NCBI GenBank assembly: GCA_026984135.1
Contig: JALSSR010000208.1
Span: 1-40,576 of the forward strand
DNA: 40,576 nucleotides
Reading direction: 5' to 3'
From: Bacteroidales bacterium
GTDB taxonomy: Bacteria; Bacteroidota; Bacteroidia; Bacteroidales; JAADJA01
Made by a program: the position numbers and the translations under genes. Every line of letters begins with the position of its first letter. Within the stretch, counting starts at the first letter, position 1. A model generated the notes under the pieces. It saw nothing but the letters and a program-made list of their open reading frames with translations, ran no database searches and was not told where the DNA came from. Below are positions 17,536-26,123 of this stretch, one piece after another.

Positions 17536-20013
17536 TTACCTCCTCTTCAATTTCCAAATCCAAAATCCCATTATCAACAACAAAATAATCAAAAGCGGGA
17601 ATACAATTCTTGTCATTGCAGCCCATTTAATATCATCATTCAGAAGTTTCATATGTTCGTGGTCGCTGTGCGGTATCATTCCGAGCATTTCACCGGCAGC
17701 GGCAATGGCTTTGGTGAACAGGGTTCCGTTTGGAACATCCTGATGGCAGGAGATACAAACTCCGGCACGTTCCATTTTTTCGCGTGTATGTTGCGAAAGC
17801 GGTCCGGAAAGAGGCCAGTGATGTCCAACGGTTTGAAGTTGCTTTCCGTCGCGCGTAACCACCTGCGACAAGTCCATGGGCAGGTCTTCTATTTTAGGTA
17901 TTTGCGGACGGGAATGTTTACTCAAATTATTCCCTTTTGCATCTTTCAAGTCCTCGTATCTGTCCTTTGTGTAACCGGTCATATATCTTCCGTCGCCGAC
18001 ACCGTAACCGAGAGCTTTCGGGTTTGTGTGGCACGAGGCACATTCTCTTGCCTCGGCGCTAATGGTATGAGGTTGTGCCGGAGTCATATCAATGCCGCGC
18101 TGACCTTTTTCTCCGCCACCTTCCATTCCGGGGGGTGTACGCCATATCTTATTTGAAACCAGTGTTTTGCCGTCATTGTCAATAACTGTGGTTATCTGTT
18201 GACAACCGGGGATTATGGGTGTTACCCTGCCTTCTCCGTTAACGCCGAGTACGGGATCTTCCCACCTGACATAGGTGCGGCCTTCCCTTGATTTTCCCGG
18301 AATCATTTCTTTTTCCGTTTTATTTTGCGATTCCGCCGTTTCGCCGTTGGCGTGGTGTGCTTTTCCTGCCTTAATCCAGTCAAGGGTGCTTTTATTATCG
18401 GAGAAGTCAACCTGAACGTGGCAACCGTAGCATTGCGGAGCCCAGGTTGCATGGCAGGCATAGCACTCCATCTTTTCAATATGCTCACCGATTTTAACCA
18501 TTGCCGTAACAGCTTTTTCAGGATGTTTCCACGAATTATTTTCATTCAGTTTTTTAAGGGTCGGTGCTTCAAAATCCAATCCGTTAGCAGAATGAACAAT
18601 AACGTCATTACCTTCGCGGACGACATTTCCGAGAGGATTGCCTCTTGCCGAAAGCAGATAACCGTCTTCAGGATCGTAAATTGTCGAAAAATCCTTTTGC
18701 ACATCAAGCAATTTGTCCGTCACACCTCTCGGAGTGTTACCTGTTTCCATGCCGAATTCATCCTGAAATCCCAAAGGTAGCTCCCAGGGATATTTTTCCG
18801 GTGTGCCGTGGCAATCGGCACATTCTATCTCGACGGCTCCAAGTGTTGTTCCGTCAATATTTCCGTTGCCGTGCATCGAAATTGTTGTGTGGCAATCCTG
18901 ACAAAGCAAATTGCCTTCGGGATTGCCATCACGGCTTTTTATCTGATGATGGACATCATCTTTGATATACTGATACCTTTTTCCGTGCAATTTCGGTTCA
19001 CTACTTCCGTTGTCATTCCAGGGAGTGTCGTAAGCTGATTCTATCATTCCGAGATAGGAAACTCCAATACGCTTTCCGCGATTATGACAGGTTGTACACT
19101 GCTCCGAAGGAATACCGGAATATGTCTTTCCGTTGACCTTAACCTTTGCTTTTCGCGATGACTGAATCGAATGAACAAGAAGATGACCGCGTTGGTTTTT
19201 CGGGATAGTAGGGTCATTTCCTTCGTAAAAACCTTCGTCGGTATAAGGAATATGACAGGCCGCACAACCCATTCCGCGATAATCACCCCGTCGTTGCTTA
19301 CCTCTGACACCAACGTGGCAACGAAGACATTCGCCTCTGAGATAAGTAAAAATAGCTTGCTCGGGATGTTCCGTGAGCGAAGAAGTATCTGTTGAGGGCA
19401 CCTCCGCCAGTTTTTCGGGAAAGACCTGTGGATATTTCTTCATAAGCTTGTGCATATAATCTTTGTATTGCGTTGTTCCCCATTTGGGTATGGGGCCGTC
19501 AGGGTCGTCAATATCGTAATTTCCCCATTTGACTTCATATCCTTCCAAAGCACCCCAGCCCCAGGTGGCACCCTGAATTTTTCCCGCTTCGGTCTGCATA
19601 AGATTTCTGTGCAGATTATAAACGTGGTCTTCGTGGCATTTTCCGCAAGTGCGGTCATTGGTCCACATCGAACCGGGATGAACGATCATATCTTTGTGAG
19701 CAATATCTTTGTTCTTTTCTTCCGCCGGATTACCGTAATGGCATACAACACAGCCGTTGGGGTCACCTTCTTTCCTGCCCTCTTTATATATTGCCTGCAT
19801 CATTTTCGACTCATGCTGCCTTATGGGTTCAATACCTTCATGACAAGCAAGACATCCTTTACCCTCCACAGGAAAAGATTGTTGAACTTTTGATTTAACA
19901 GCAGTGGTAGTTTGTGTACTTTTGTCTTCCTGCTGTGGTGCCATTTCAAATGCCAGAATTATTACAGGAAGAAGCATGAATAACATTATTTTTACCTTTG
20001 TAAAATTTTTCAT
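17536..20013 (-). CDS. Dodecaheme c-type cytochrome with C-terminal transmembrane anchor
   Basis: Twelve CxxCH motifs (CLACH, CVVCH, CGKCH, CLRCH, CAACH, CTTCH, CQDCH, CADCH, CYACH, CYGCH, CASCH, CISCH). N-terminal signal-like MKNFTKVKIMLFMLLPVIILAFE; C-terminal IVFPLLIILLLIMGFWIWKLKRR. ATG at 20013 preferred over the ORF-track start at 20166. Confidence 0.93.
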   Translation of the reverse strand: MKNFTKVKIMLFMLLPVIILAFEMAPQQEDKSTQTTTAVKSKVQQSFPVEGKGCLACHEGIEPIRQHESKMMQAIYKEGRKEGDPNGCVVCHYGNPAEEKNKDIAHKDMIVHPGSMWTNDRTCGKCHEDHVYNLHRNLMQTEAGKIQGATWGWGALEGYEVKWGNYDIDDPDGPIPKWGTTQYKDYMHKLMKKYPQVFPEKLAEVPSTDTSSLTEHPEQAIFTYLRGECLRCHVGVRGKQRRGDYRGMGCAACHIPYTDEGFYEGNDPTIPKNQRGHLLVHSIQSSRKAKVKVNGKTYSGIPSEQCTTCHNRGKRIGVSYLGMIESAYDTPWNDNGSSEPKLHGKRYQYIKDDVHHQIKSRDGNPEGNLLCQDCHTTISMHGNGNIDGTTLGAVEIECADCHGTPEKYPWELPLGFQDEFGMETGNTPRGVTDKLLDVQKDFSTIYDPEDGYLLSARGNPLGNVVREGNDVIVHSANGLDFEAPTLKKLNENNSWKHPEKAVTAMVKIGEHIEKMECYACHATWAPQCYGCHVQVDFSDNKSTLDWIKAGKAHHANGETAESQNKTEKEMIPGKSREGRTYVRWEDPVLGVNGEGRVTPIIPGCQQITTVIDNDGKTLVSNKIWRTPPGMEGGGEKGQRGIDMTPAQPHTISAEARECASCHTNPKALGYGVGDGRYMTGYTKDRYEDLKDAKGNNLSKHSRPQIPKIEDLPMDLSQVVTRDGKQLQTVGHHWPLSGPLSQHTREKMERAGVCISCHQDVPNGTLFTKAIAAAGEMLGMIPHSDHEHMKLLNDDIKWAAMTRIVFPLLIILLLIMGFWIWKLKRR

Positions 20014-20144
20014 CAGAATTTCATTAAATTTGGACAATAAAAGTAGTAATAAATAGTGATAGCGACATATGTTTTTTATTTTACTGCTCTTTTTTACGCC
20101 GTTTGATAAATTTATTTGCTTGGTGAAAGACGTTAAATAGCTGT

Positions 20145-20726
20145 ATGACAAAGTACTTAAAGGCAATTGACGATAGAAGACTGTTTAAAAAAGTTAAGAA
20201 GGGCGATGTAAAATCCCTGGAAATACTTTTTGAACGGTATTATAATCCTCTTGCCAATTTTGCCTTCTTGTTTTTAAAGGATGAAGAAACTTCAAAGGGA
20301 ATTATATCGGAGCTTTTCATCAGTATTTGGGAGAAGCGTGAAAGTATTGTCATCCGCGATAGTCTGAAATCATATTTATATAAAAGCGTTAGAAATGCAG
20401 TTATCTCTTTGAAAAGAAAGGAAAAATGGACTGCAGTGAGTTTTGAAGAAATAGAAATAAATAAGATTGAGACAATTACACCCGAGACCCTTCTGCTAAA
20501 TAAAGAATTTGATGAAAAGGTTGAAAACCTGCTTCTTGATTTACCGAAGAAAGCGGGATTGGTTTTTCGTATGAAAAAAATTGACGGGTTAAGATATAAG
20601 GAAATTGCCACTATACTTGATATTTCGGAGAAAACAGTTGAAAATCATATTGGTAATGCCGTAAAAAGATTAAAGAGTATTCTTGAAGAGCACCCTGAAT
20701 TGTGGGACTATTTTCAGAACAAATGA
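20145..20726 (+). CDS. ECF-type RNA polymerase sigma factor (Bacteroidota sigma-70 family)
   Basis: Region 2: DVKSLEILFERYYNPLANFAFLFLKDEETSKGIISELFISIWEKRESI; region 4: LPKKAGLVFRMKKIDGLRYKEIATILDISEKTVENHIGNAVKRLKSIL. Confidence 0.92.
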   Translation: MTKYLKAIDDRRLFKKVKKGDVKSLEILFERYYNPLANFAFLFLKDEETSKGIISELFISIWEKRESIVIRDSLKSYLYKSVRNAVISLKRKEKWTAVSFEEIEINKIETITPETLLLNKEFDEKVENLLLDLPKKAGLVFRMKKIDGLRYKEIATILDISEKTVENHIGNAVKRLKSILEEHPELWDYFQNK

Positions 20727-20739
20727 CCCAATGATATGA

Positions 20740-22341
20740 TTACTGAGGCACTTTAGAAACTTTCCCCATATTTTCAACGGAAATATCATTTTTATCGGGA
20801 TTGTTAACCTGCGTATTGAGATTGAAATCCGCATTAAAATATCCTCTTTTACCTGCTTTTTGTGACCAAATCTGAATGTCGGAAGAATTAATTGTATCGT
20901 TACCATTGCAGTTTCCACCATACATACCCCATCTGTTTGTTGCAAGCTGTTTTTGACCGTCGGTTCCGAAAGCCTGGCTGTTTGAAGTTGTAAAATTGTA
21001 GGAATAAACTCCGTCGGACAATACAAGAGCACTTGCCGACATTATCCCGAGGTGGTTTCTGTGTCTTATAACGACAAAAAGGGAGTCGGAAAAGGAATTG
21101 TCAAATGTAAGAAATGACGAACCGTCCAAGTCAACAATGGAGCCGTCGTTTAAAAGAAAAGCAGCTTTTTGTGCAATTGTTGTTGCCGACGTAGCTGACG
21201 AAGGGCTGCTTGCGTCTCTAAGTTCCGTAAGAACCCAGTCAACAACGCCGTTGGGAACGGAATCAACATATTCGGTTCCCTGATAATTCCAGGGAGGTGT
21301 GTTAAACGGTTGTTGTAATGGGATAACACCGGCTTCGGACAAGGTTGTATCCATATCACTTCCATTGAAAGCACCTTCAAGGAAAGCTGTTATGTTAAGA
21401 TGTAATCGTAATTTTATTGCCATCGGAGAGCTTGTGTCTCCCACTGCAAAAGCCGAAAGTTCCGTAATTCCCGAACGGGAAATAAAATAGGGATTATTAC
21501 CTTCCGCCGCCACTTCCGTCTGAGGATTCCAGCTTCCCAAATGAAAATGACCGATGCCGGAATGAACTCTGTCGAAATTAATACCTTCGTTATTTTCATT
21601 CCAATATGTTGTTACAGTGAGGTTTGACCCTCCGGGAATTTGTTCCGTGATATCCCAGGTATTGTTTACACAGTGGTCTATCTCCGAAACGGTTGTTCCC
21701 GAAAGACCTTCATCCAAAACGTCGTTAAAAACTCTCACTCCGAAATAGTCGGAAAGTCCCGAATTTTTTAAAATTATCGGTGTGAAAGAAGTTTGAGTCC
21801 CAATAGGAAATTCGACATTTGCGGTGTCAACTTCCATAAAGAGTCTGCCGCTGTTTCCCGCATTGACATAACCGGATTCCGAACTTCCCGAAATTACCGC
21901 TCCCTGCTCCAAAAACAGATTGTTAGTGTCAAGGGATAGCAAGCCGGACGAAAATATCAATTTATTGGAGATGGAAATACCGTTTGTGAGTAATACATCA
22001 TTTTGGATTTTCAATTTGTTGAAGAGGGTACTATTCGTTCCGCCGATTATCTGTTCCGTTTGGCCGTCGAAGATAACAAAACCGGCGGTGTCGGTAAGGA
22101 TATTACCTGAAACGCCGTTATTATACCAGTTGTCGAGAATAGTAATGTTTCCCGAGTTAAGAAATTGTCCGTTTGAAAGGTTTATAAGCTCCGAATTGAG
22201 TGTTAAATCAGAGCCGTTGGAGATGATGACTTTAGCACCGTTATTGACAAAAAACTGGGCAAAGACGATTTCCGGAGCCGAAAAAAGAAGAATCAACGGC
22301 AGCAGAAGACAAAAACCTATATGTTTATAATTACTCTTCAT
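20740..22341 (-). CDS. Secreted protein with dockerin-like C-terminal module
   Basis: Signal peptide MKSNYKHIGFCLLLPLILLFSAPEIVFAQ; module LRLHLNITAFLEGAFNGSDMDTTLSEAGVIPLQQPFNTPPWNYQGTEYVDSVPNGVVDWVLTELRDA...FVVIRHRNHLGIMSASAL; C-terminal YGGNCNGNDTINSSDIQIWSQKAGKRGYFNADFNLNTQVNNPDKNDIS...KVPQ. Confidence 0.82.
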   Translation of the reverse strand: MKSNYKHIGFCLLLPLILLFSAPEIVFAQFFVNNGAKVIISNGSDLTLNSELINLSNGQFLNSGNITILDNWYNNGVSGNILTDTAGFVIFDGQTEQIIGGTNSTLFNKLKIQNDVLLTNGISISNKLIFSSGLLSLDTNNLFLEQGAVISGSSESGYVNAGNSGRLFMEVDTANVEFPIGTQTSFTPIILKNSGLSDYFGVRVFNDVLDEGLSGTTVSEIDHCVNNTWDITEQIPGGSNLTVTTYWNENNEGINFDRVHSGIGHFHLGSWNPQTEVAAEGNNPYFISRSGITELSAFAVGDTSSPMAIKLRLHLNITAFLEGAFNGSDMDTTLSEAGVIPLQQPFNTPPWNYQGTEYVDSVPNGVVDWVLTELRDASSPSSATSATTIAQKAAFLLNDGSIVDLDGSSFLTFDNSFSDSLFVVIRHRNHLGIMSASALVLSDGVYSYNFTTSNSQAFGTDGQKQLATNRWGMYGGNCNGNDTINSSDIQIWSQKAGKRGYFNADFNLNTQVNNPDKNDISVENMGKVSKVPQ

Positions 22342-23920
22342 TTTTGGAATTATCGTTAATTGTTTTTTCCGTATGACCGGGCAAAAGGCCGTTATGATAA
22401 GGTATTGTATCGAAATCCGGTTTTTGTAAAAAATTACCGGGAGCGGCTATGTTTTCGGAAGCAGCCGGGCCGATTTTTACCGCCCCGACAGTACGTCGAA
22501 TTTTAACGCCGTTTGTTGCACCGCTATAAGAAATTGATTCGTGATAGACTCCACCTGACCCGTGGTTGGAGCCCGCAACCAAAATAAGTTCCAGTCCGGG
22601 ACCGTGTCCTGCATTAGCCTTGTTTAAAGCGGTTTGCAGCGAAACACAAGGTTTTACGGAAGTCCCGACCGTAGAGTTAAGGTGATGTCCCTCATCAACA
22701 TAGATTGATTGTGTTTGCCAATAGTGGTTCATTGCCGCTTCCGTGTCGTCGGCTTCAAAACTGGTTCCTTTATTACCCTGGTTTGGCGGATTACAACCAC
22801 CGTGAGTATGGATACCAATAGCTGTTGAATATACCCCGCTAACGCCGCTGCTCATAATAGCACTTCCCGAATTACCTCCTTCGGTATCAACAAGATATTC
22901 CCAATAGACATCATTTGAACCGTTAAAATATTCACCGAGATTATCGCCGATATCATATTGCAATGTCTGGCTGTCGGAATTATAATAACCGGTGCATCCC
23001 GAAGGAGTATGGTCGGTTCCGAAGCCCCGTATTTGAATATTTGCCGGATTGAGATTTCTTGACAAATGATAGTATGCACGTTGTGCTTCGGCAGGAGTGA
23101 GATTGGTATTTGAGTTTGTTCCGCAATTAAAAATTCCCCAATCATCTCCGGTACCGCCTTCCTGCCACACTCTGCTTGAATAGATTATCGGATATTGGTC
23201 TTCAACGGCACAAGGGACAAGAGTTCCGTCACAAAGGGATTGCGGAACATTGAACTGGATGACCTGCAAATCGTAACTTGAAACATTTACACAATGACCT
23301 GCGGTAAGGTAAAAACCACCTGCCGTGATAAACCCCGTACAGCCTATAGGTAAAATTCTTCCGTCAACGTAAGGATAAGAACTGCTGACACGATTATCGG
23401 CTCCGCAAAGGTCAACCGGAGGCTGTTCGCCATAAAAGTCACCGATAGTCATCTCACTGATTTTCAGTGTTATTCCTTTGTCTCCGGGTGCCACAAACAG
23501 AAAAACATCAGCACCTTCGCCTTTAAAGAATGCGGTTTGGTTTTTCCAGACTGAAACTGACGAAGCATTAAAATATTGAATGTCGCCGTCCTGTTGTGAA
23601 ACTATTTTAATATAACTGTTATTACTAAGATTCACATCTTCAAACCTTAATCTTATCCAGGGTGCCGATTCTTTGGTGCTGACGGATTTTTTGAAAACCA
23701 AATAGTCTTTTTCGGGATATTTGACAGTATGAGCCGGAGTAGGATGATAATGAAAAAATTGGCTGTACTCAACCATTTGTGATGTCAACTCTTTCCCGTC
23801 GTGTGTCCCGAAGTCAACGGCAAGTTGCTTTCGGTGGAATGGCAATTCAGCCGTTTGTGAAAATGTTCGTCCCACAACAACGAGTAAAACAAGTGATATT
23901 ACAGCTATTTGCCTTTTCAT
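22331..23920 (-). CDS. Secreted trypsin-like serine protease
   Basis: GCTGFITAGGFYLTAGHCVN (His), GGTGDDWGIF (Asp), DTEGGNSGSAIMS (Ser); signal peptide. The start overlaps the upstream stop (ATGA). Confidence 0.87.
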   Translation of the reverse strand: MKRQIAVISLVLLVVVGRTFSQTAELPFHRKQLAVDFGTHDGKELTSQMVEYSQFFHYHPTPAHTVKYPEKDYLVFKKSVSTKESAPWIRLRFEDVNLSNNSYIKIVSQQDGDIQYFNASSVSVWKNQTAFFKGEGADVFLFVAPGDKGITLKISEMTIGDFYGEQPPVDLCGADNRVSSSYPYVDGRILPIGCTGFITAGGFYLTAGHCVNVSSYDLQVIQFNVPQSLCDGTLVPCAVEDQYPIIYSSRVWQEGGTGDDWGIFNCGTNSNTNLTPAEAQRAYYHLSRNLNPANIQIRGFGTDHTPSGCTGYYNSDSQTLQYDIGDNLGEYFNGSNDVYWEYLVDTEGGNSGSAIMSSGVSGVYSTAIGIHTHGGCNPPNQGNKGTSFEADDTEAAMNHYWQTQSIYVDEGHHLNSTVGTSVKPCVSLQTALNKANAGHGPGLELILVAGSNHGSGGVYHESISYSGATNGVKIRRTVGAVKIGPAASENIAAPGNFLQKPDFDTIPYHNGLLPGHTEKTINDNSKNEE

Positions 23921-24867
23921 TTCACAGGATATTTTTCGGATTTCAGTTCCCTGTTTTCTTCTTCAAGAGTTTTCACTCTTTTGTTAAGGTCAATAATATA
24001 TAGACTGAGTTCCTCGACTTTTTCGAGAAGTTTTTTCTGAATATCACCCACTTCATATCCTCCGTTATCTTTTATTTCTTTTGCGGACGGTATTCCGGGG
24101 AGATGTTTGTTCTCGTTAATACTTTTTTCCATCTCCTCAATAGAAGGAAGTCCGTAATTTTTCTCAAAGACATAGTCGGGCCAGTAGTTGAAATCATCAA
24201 TAAGTATCTCCTCACAAGCTATTTTCCCATTGACAGAAAGCCTGTATCCCGAGGCACCGGAAGATGAACCTATAACAACATTACCCGTAGGGTCAATGAC
24301 AAGTCTGTCAACGTTGCCGTTTCTTAGCCTCAGCCTACCGGAGGATTTGTTAGTGATGTAGAGGTCGTCTCCAAAAGCTTGTATCCAAGCTTTCATAGAG
24401 CTGCCGTGATAAAAGGTCATCATCGGGTCGGAAGTGGATTCAAGTCTGAACAATTCAATACCTCCGGAAACGTGCAGGGGGGCGGACGGGTCATTTGTGC
24501 CGACACCTATTTTTCCCGAATTATAGTAAATATTTGAACCGTTTTGCTGCCAAAAATCATCGTTGGCACGTCCGAGTTTTTGCCACGAAATGCTGTCGAA
24601 ATAGTAATATCCCGGATTATTGTCGGTTTGATAAATCAAGAGACCTTTGGCGGGAGAAACTGGACGCTGAGCAAATGTCATTCTCGGAACAAGAAAACCC
24701 AGCCCCGTTGCCTGAACGTCAAGCATAGCGGAGGAGTCGGGCAAAGCTCCATCCATATTAACAGCTACCTGCGAATAGCCTGATACGGTTGAGATTATAA
24801 ACCCGAATATGATAATGACATTTTTTAAAAAAGATTTTCTTTTACAATGAACATCTAATGTTTTCAT
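23917..24867 (-). CDS. Tail-fibre-like secreted protein (peptidase S74 / endosialidase-chaperone-like C-terminus)
   Basis: AMLDVQATGLGFLVPRMTFAQRPVSPAKGLLIYQTDNNPGYYYFDSISWQKL...GKIGVGTNDPSAPLHVSG...YRLSVNGKIACEEILIDDFNYWPDYVFEKNYGLPSIEEMEKSINENKHLPGIPSAKEI; C-terminal coiled coil. Confidence 0.8.
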   Translation of the reverse strand: MKTLDVHCKRKSFLKNVIIIFGFIISTVSGYSQVAVNMDGALPDSSAMLDVQATGLGFLVPRMTFAQRPVSPAKGLLIYQTDNNPGYYYFDSISWQKLGRANDDFWQQNGSNIYYNSGKIGVGTNDPSAPLHVSGGIELFRLESTSDPMMTFYHGSSMKAWIQAFGDDLYITNKSSGRLRLRNGNVDRLVIDPTGNVVIGSSSGASGYRLSVNGKIACEEILIDDFNYWPDYVFEKNYGLPSIEEMEKSINENKHLPGIPSAKEIKDNGGYEVGDIQKKLLEKVEELSLYIIDLNKRVKTLEEENRELKSEKYPVK

Positions 24868-24878
24868 TTTTGAGTATT

Positions 24879-26045
24879 TTATTTTTCGTTTATCATTAAT
24901 AGCAATTTGTTGAGGTCTTGTTGTAATATTGTTTTTGTTTCAGCGTCTTTTTCCGAGGCAACGGCACTTTTAAAATCGGGTATTGCATCAGTATATTCGG
25001 TTTCGACGAGGTAACCGGCAGCCTTTAGCCTCACATTTTTCGATTTACTCCTCAATAATCCTTTCGACCAACGTATGGAAGGTCTGGAACGTATTGAATA
25101 GAGGTTATCAATAGCACCGATAACAACCGAATCATCATCACTGAAAAGTTTCCAGAAGTTTTCCGACTCAAAAGATATTGTAGGAGGAAAGTAAAGGATT
25201 TCATGATTATTAATTTGCGGTCTGACAACCGTTTCAGGGTAAGAGATAAGTTCTTTGCCGGCAACATATCTTGCCATACGGGGAACTATCCAGCGCATTC
25301 CTGCGGTAGCTTCGGGATGACCGACGGAGACAAAAACTTTTCCCTTTCCGTACGTGGAGGTTAAAAAAGCAGGTTTACCGGGTGTCAATCCTTTCGGGTC
25401 TCCCTTGTGAGTTGCAATATCCGTTGTTATGGTTGCAAGAATATCCATACTTTCCGGCTCAAAAACATCATATATCGGGCCGTCATAATACTGAACAAAG
25501 GAAGTTGTCCGGTTTTCTAATTCGGGAAATATCTTAGCCCCTTTTTCCGACAGTTCAAATCCTATCAGTCCTCTTCCGCGGTTATAGTGGAAACGGTATG
25601 TGTGGGCTTTTATGATTTTTAAACTCGGATAACCGTCGGTCGTAGCAAAAAGATATCCACCTGCACAAATTCCCACAATTCCTTTTCCCGATTTTGCAAA
25701 ATCCTGAACTTTTTGTGCAGCTGTCTGTCCCAAATTATTGAATTCTTTGCTGCCGCTTCCTCCCGGGAAAATCATAACGTCAAGGTTATCAAGAATTCCG
25801 TTTTGTATATCATAAGCCGTAACGGCTCTGCCCTTGATACCTTTATCAATCTTCAATGCCTCAAGGGTTTCGAGAATACATACCGCACTGGCACCGTTAC
25901 CGTTAAAGACACCCACATTCAATAATTCTTTCGCTTTTTTTTCATTCTTTTGTTTCTCTTTGTTCACCTCTGTGCAACCGCCGGAAAACAATAGGACGGC
26001 AATTAAAAAAAGCAAAGTTGGAAAGTTGTAATATCCTTTTTTCAT
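24879..26045 (-). CDS. BPL_N / GATase1-like lipoprotein
   Basis: Lipobox-like LLFSGGC; DNLDVMIFPGGSGSKEFNNLGQTAAQKVQDFAKSGKGIVGICAGGYLFA (GxCAGG nucleophile elbow); VSVGHPEATAGMRWIVPRMARYV. Confidence 0.8.
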   Translation of the reverse strand: MKKGYYNFPTLLFLIAVLLFSGGCTEVNKEKQKNEKKAKELLNVGVFNGNGASAVCILETLEALKIDKGIKGRAVTAYDIQNGILDNLDVMIFPGGSGSKEFNNLGQTAAQKVQDFAKSGKGIVGICAGGYLFATTDGYPSLKIIKAHTYRFHYNRGRGLIGFELSEKGAKIFPELENRTTSFVQYYDGPIYDVFEPESMDILATITTDIATHKGDPKGLTPGKPAFLTSTYGKGKVFVSVGHPEATAGMRWIVPRMARYVAGKELISYPETVVRPQINNHEILYFPPTISFESENFWKLFSDDDSVVIGAIDNLYSIRSRPSIRWSKGLLRSKSKNVRLKAAGYLVETEYTDAIPDFKSAVASEKDAETKTILQQDLNKLLLMINEK

Positions 26046-26084
26046 TTATTTATAATTTAATATTTCATTCCGCCGACTTACAAG

Positions 26085-26110
26085 TAAAAACCGGCATTTA
26101 ACGGTTTTTA
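26085..26110. terminator. Small stem-loop, possible terminator or attenuator between 26124-27350 and 24879-26045
   Basis: Perfect 9-bp stem TAAAAACCG (26085-26093) / CGGTTTTTA (26102-26110), with a T run in the distal arm in either orientation. Confidence 0.4.
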
Positions 26111-26123
26111 TTTCTCAAATAAA

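Noticed and set aside
23917-24867. Tail-fibre-like protein considered as evidence of a prophage or contractile injection system
   Set aside because: No other phage or injection-system genes are nearby; such proteins are common as secreted proteins in Bacteroidota.
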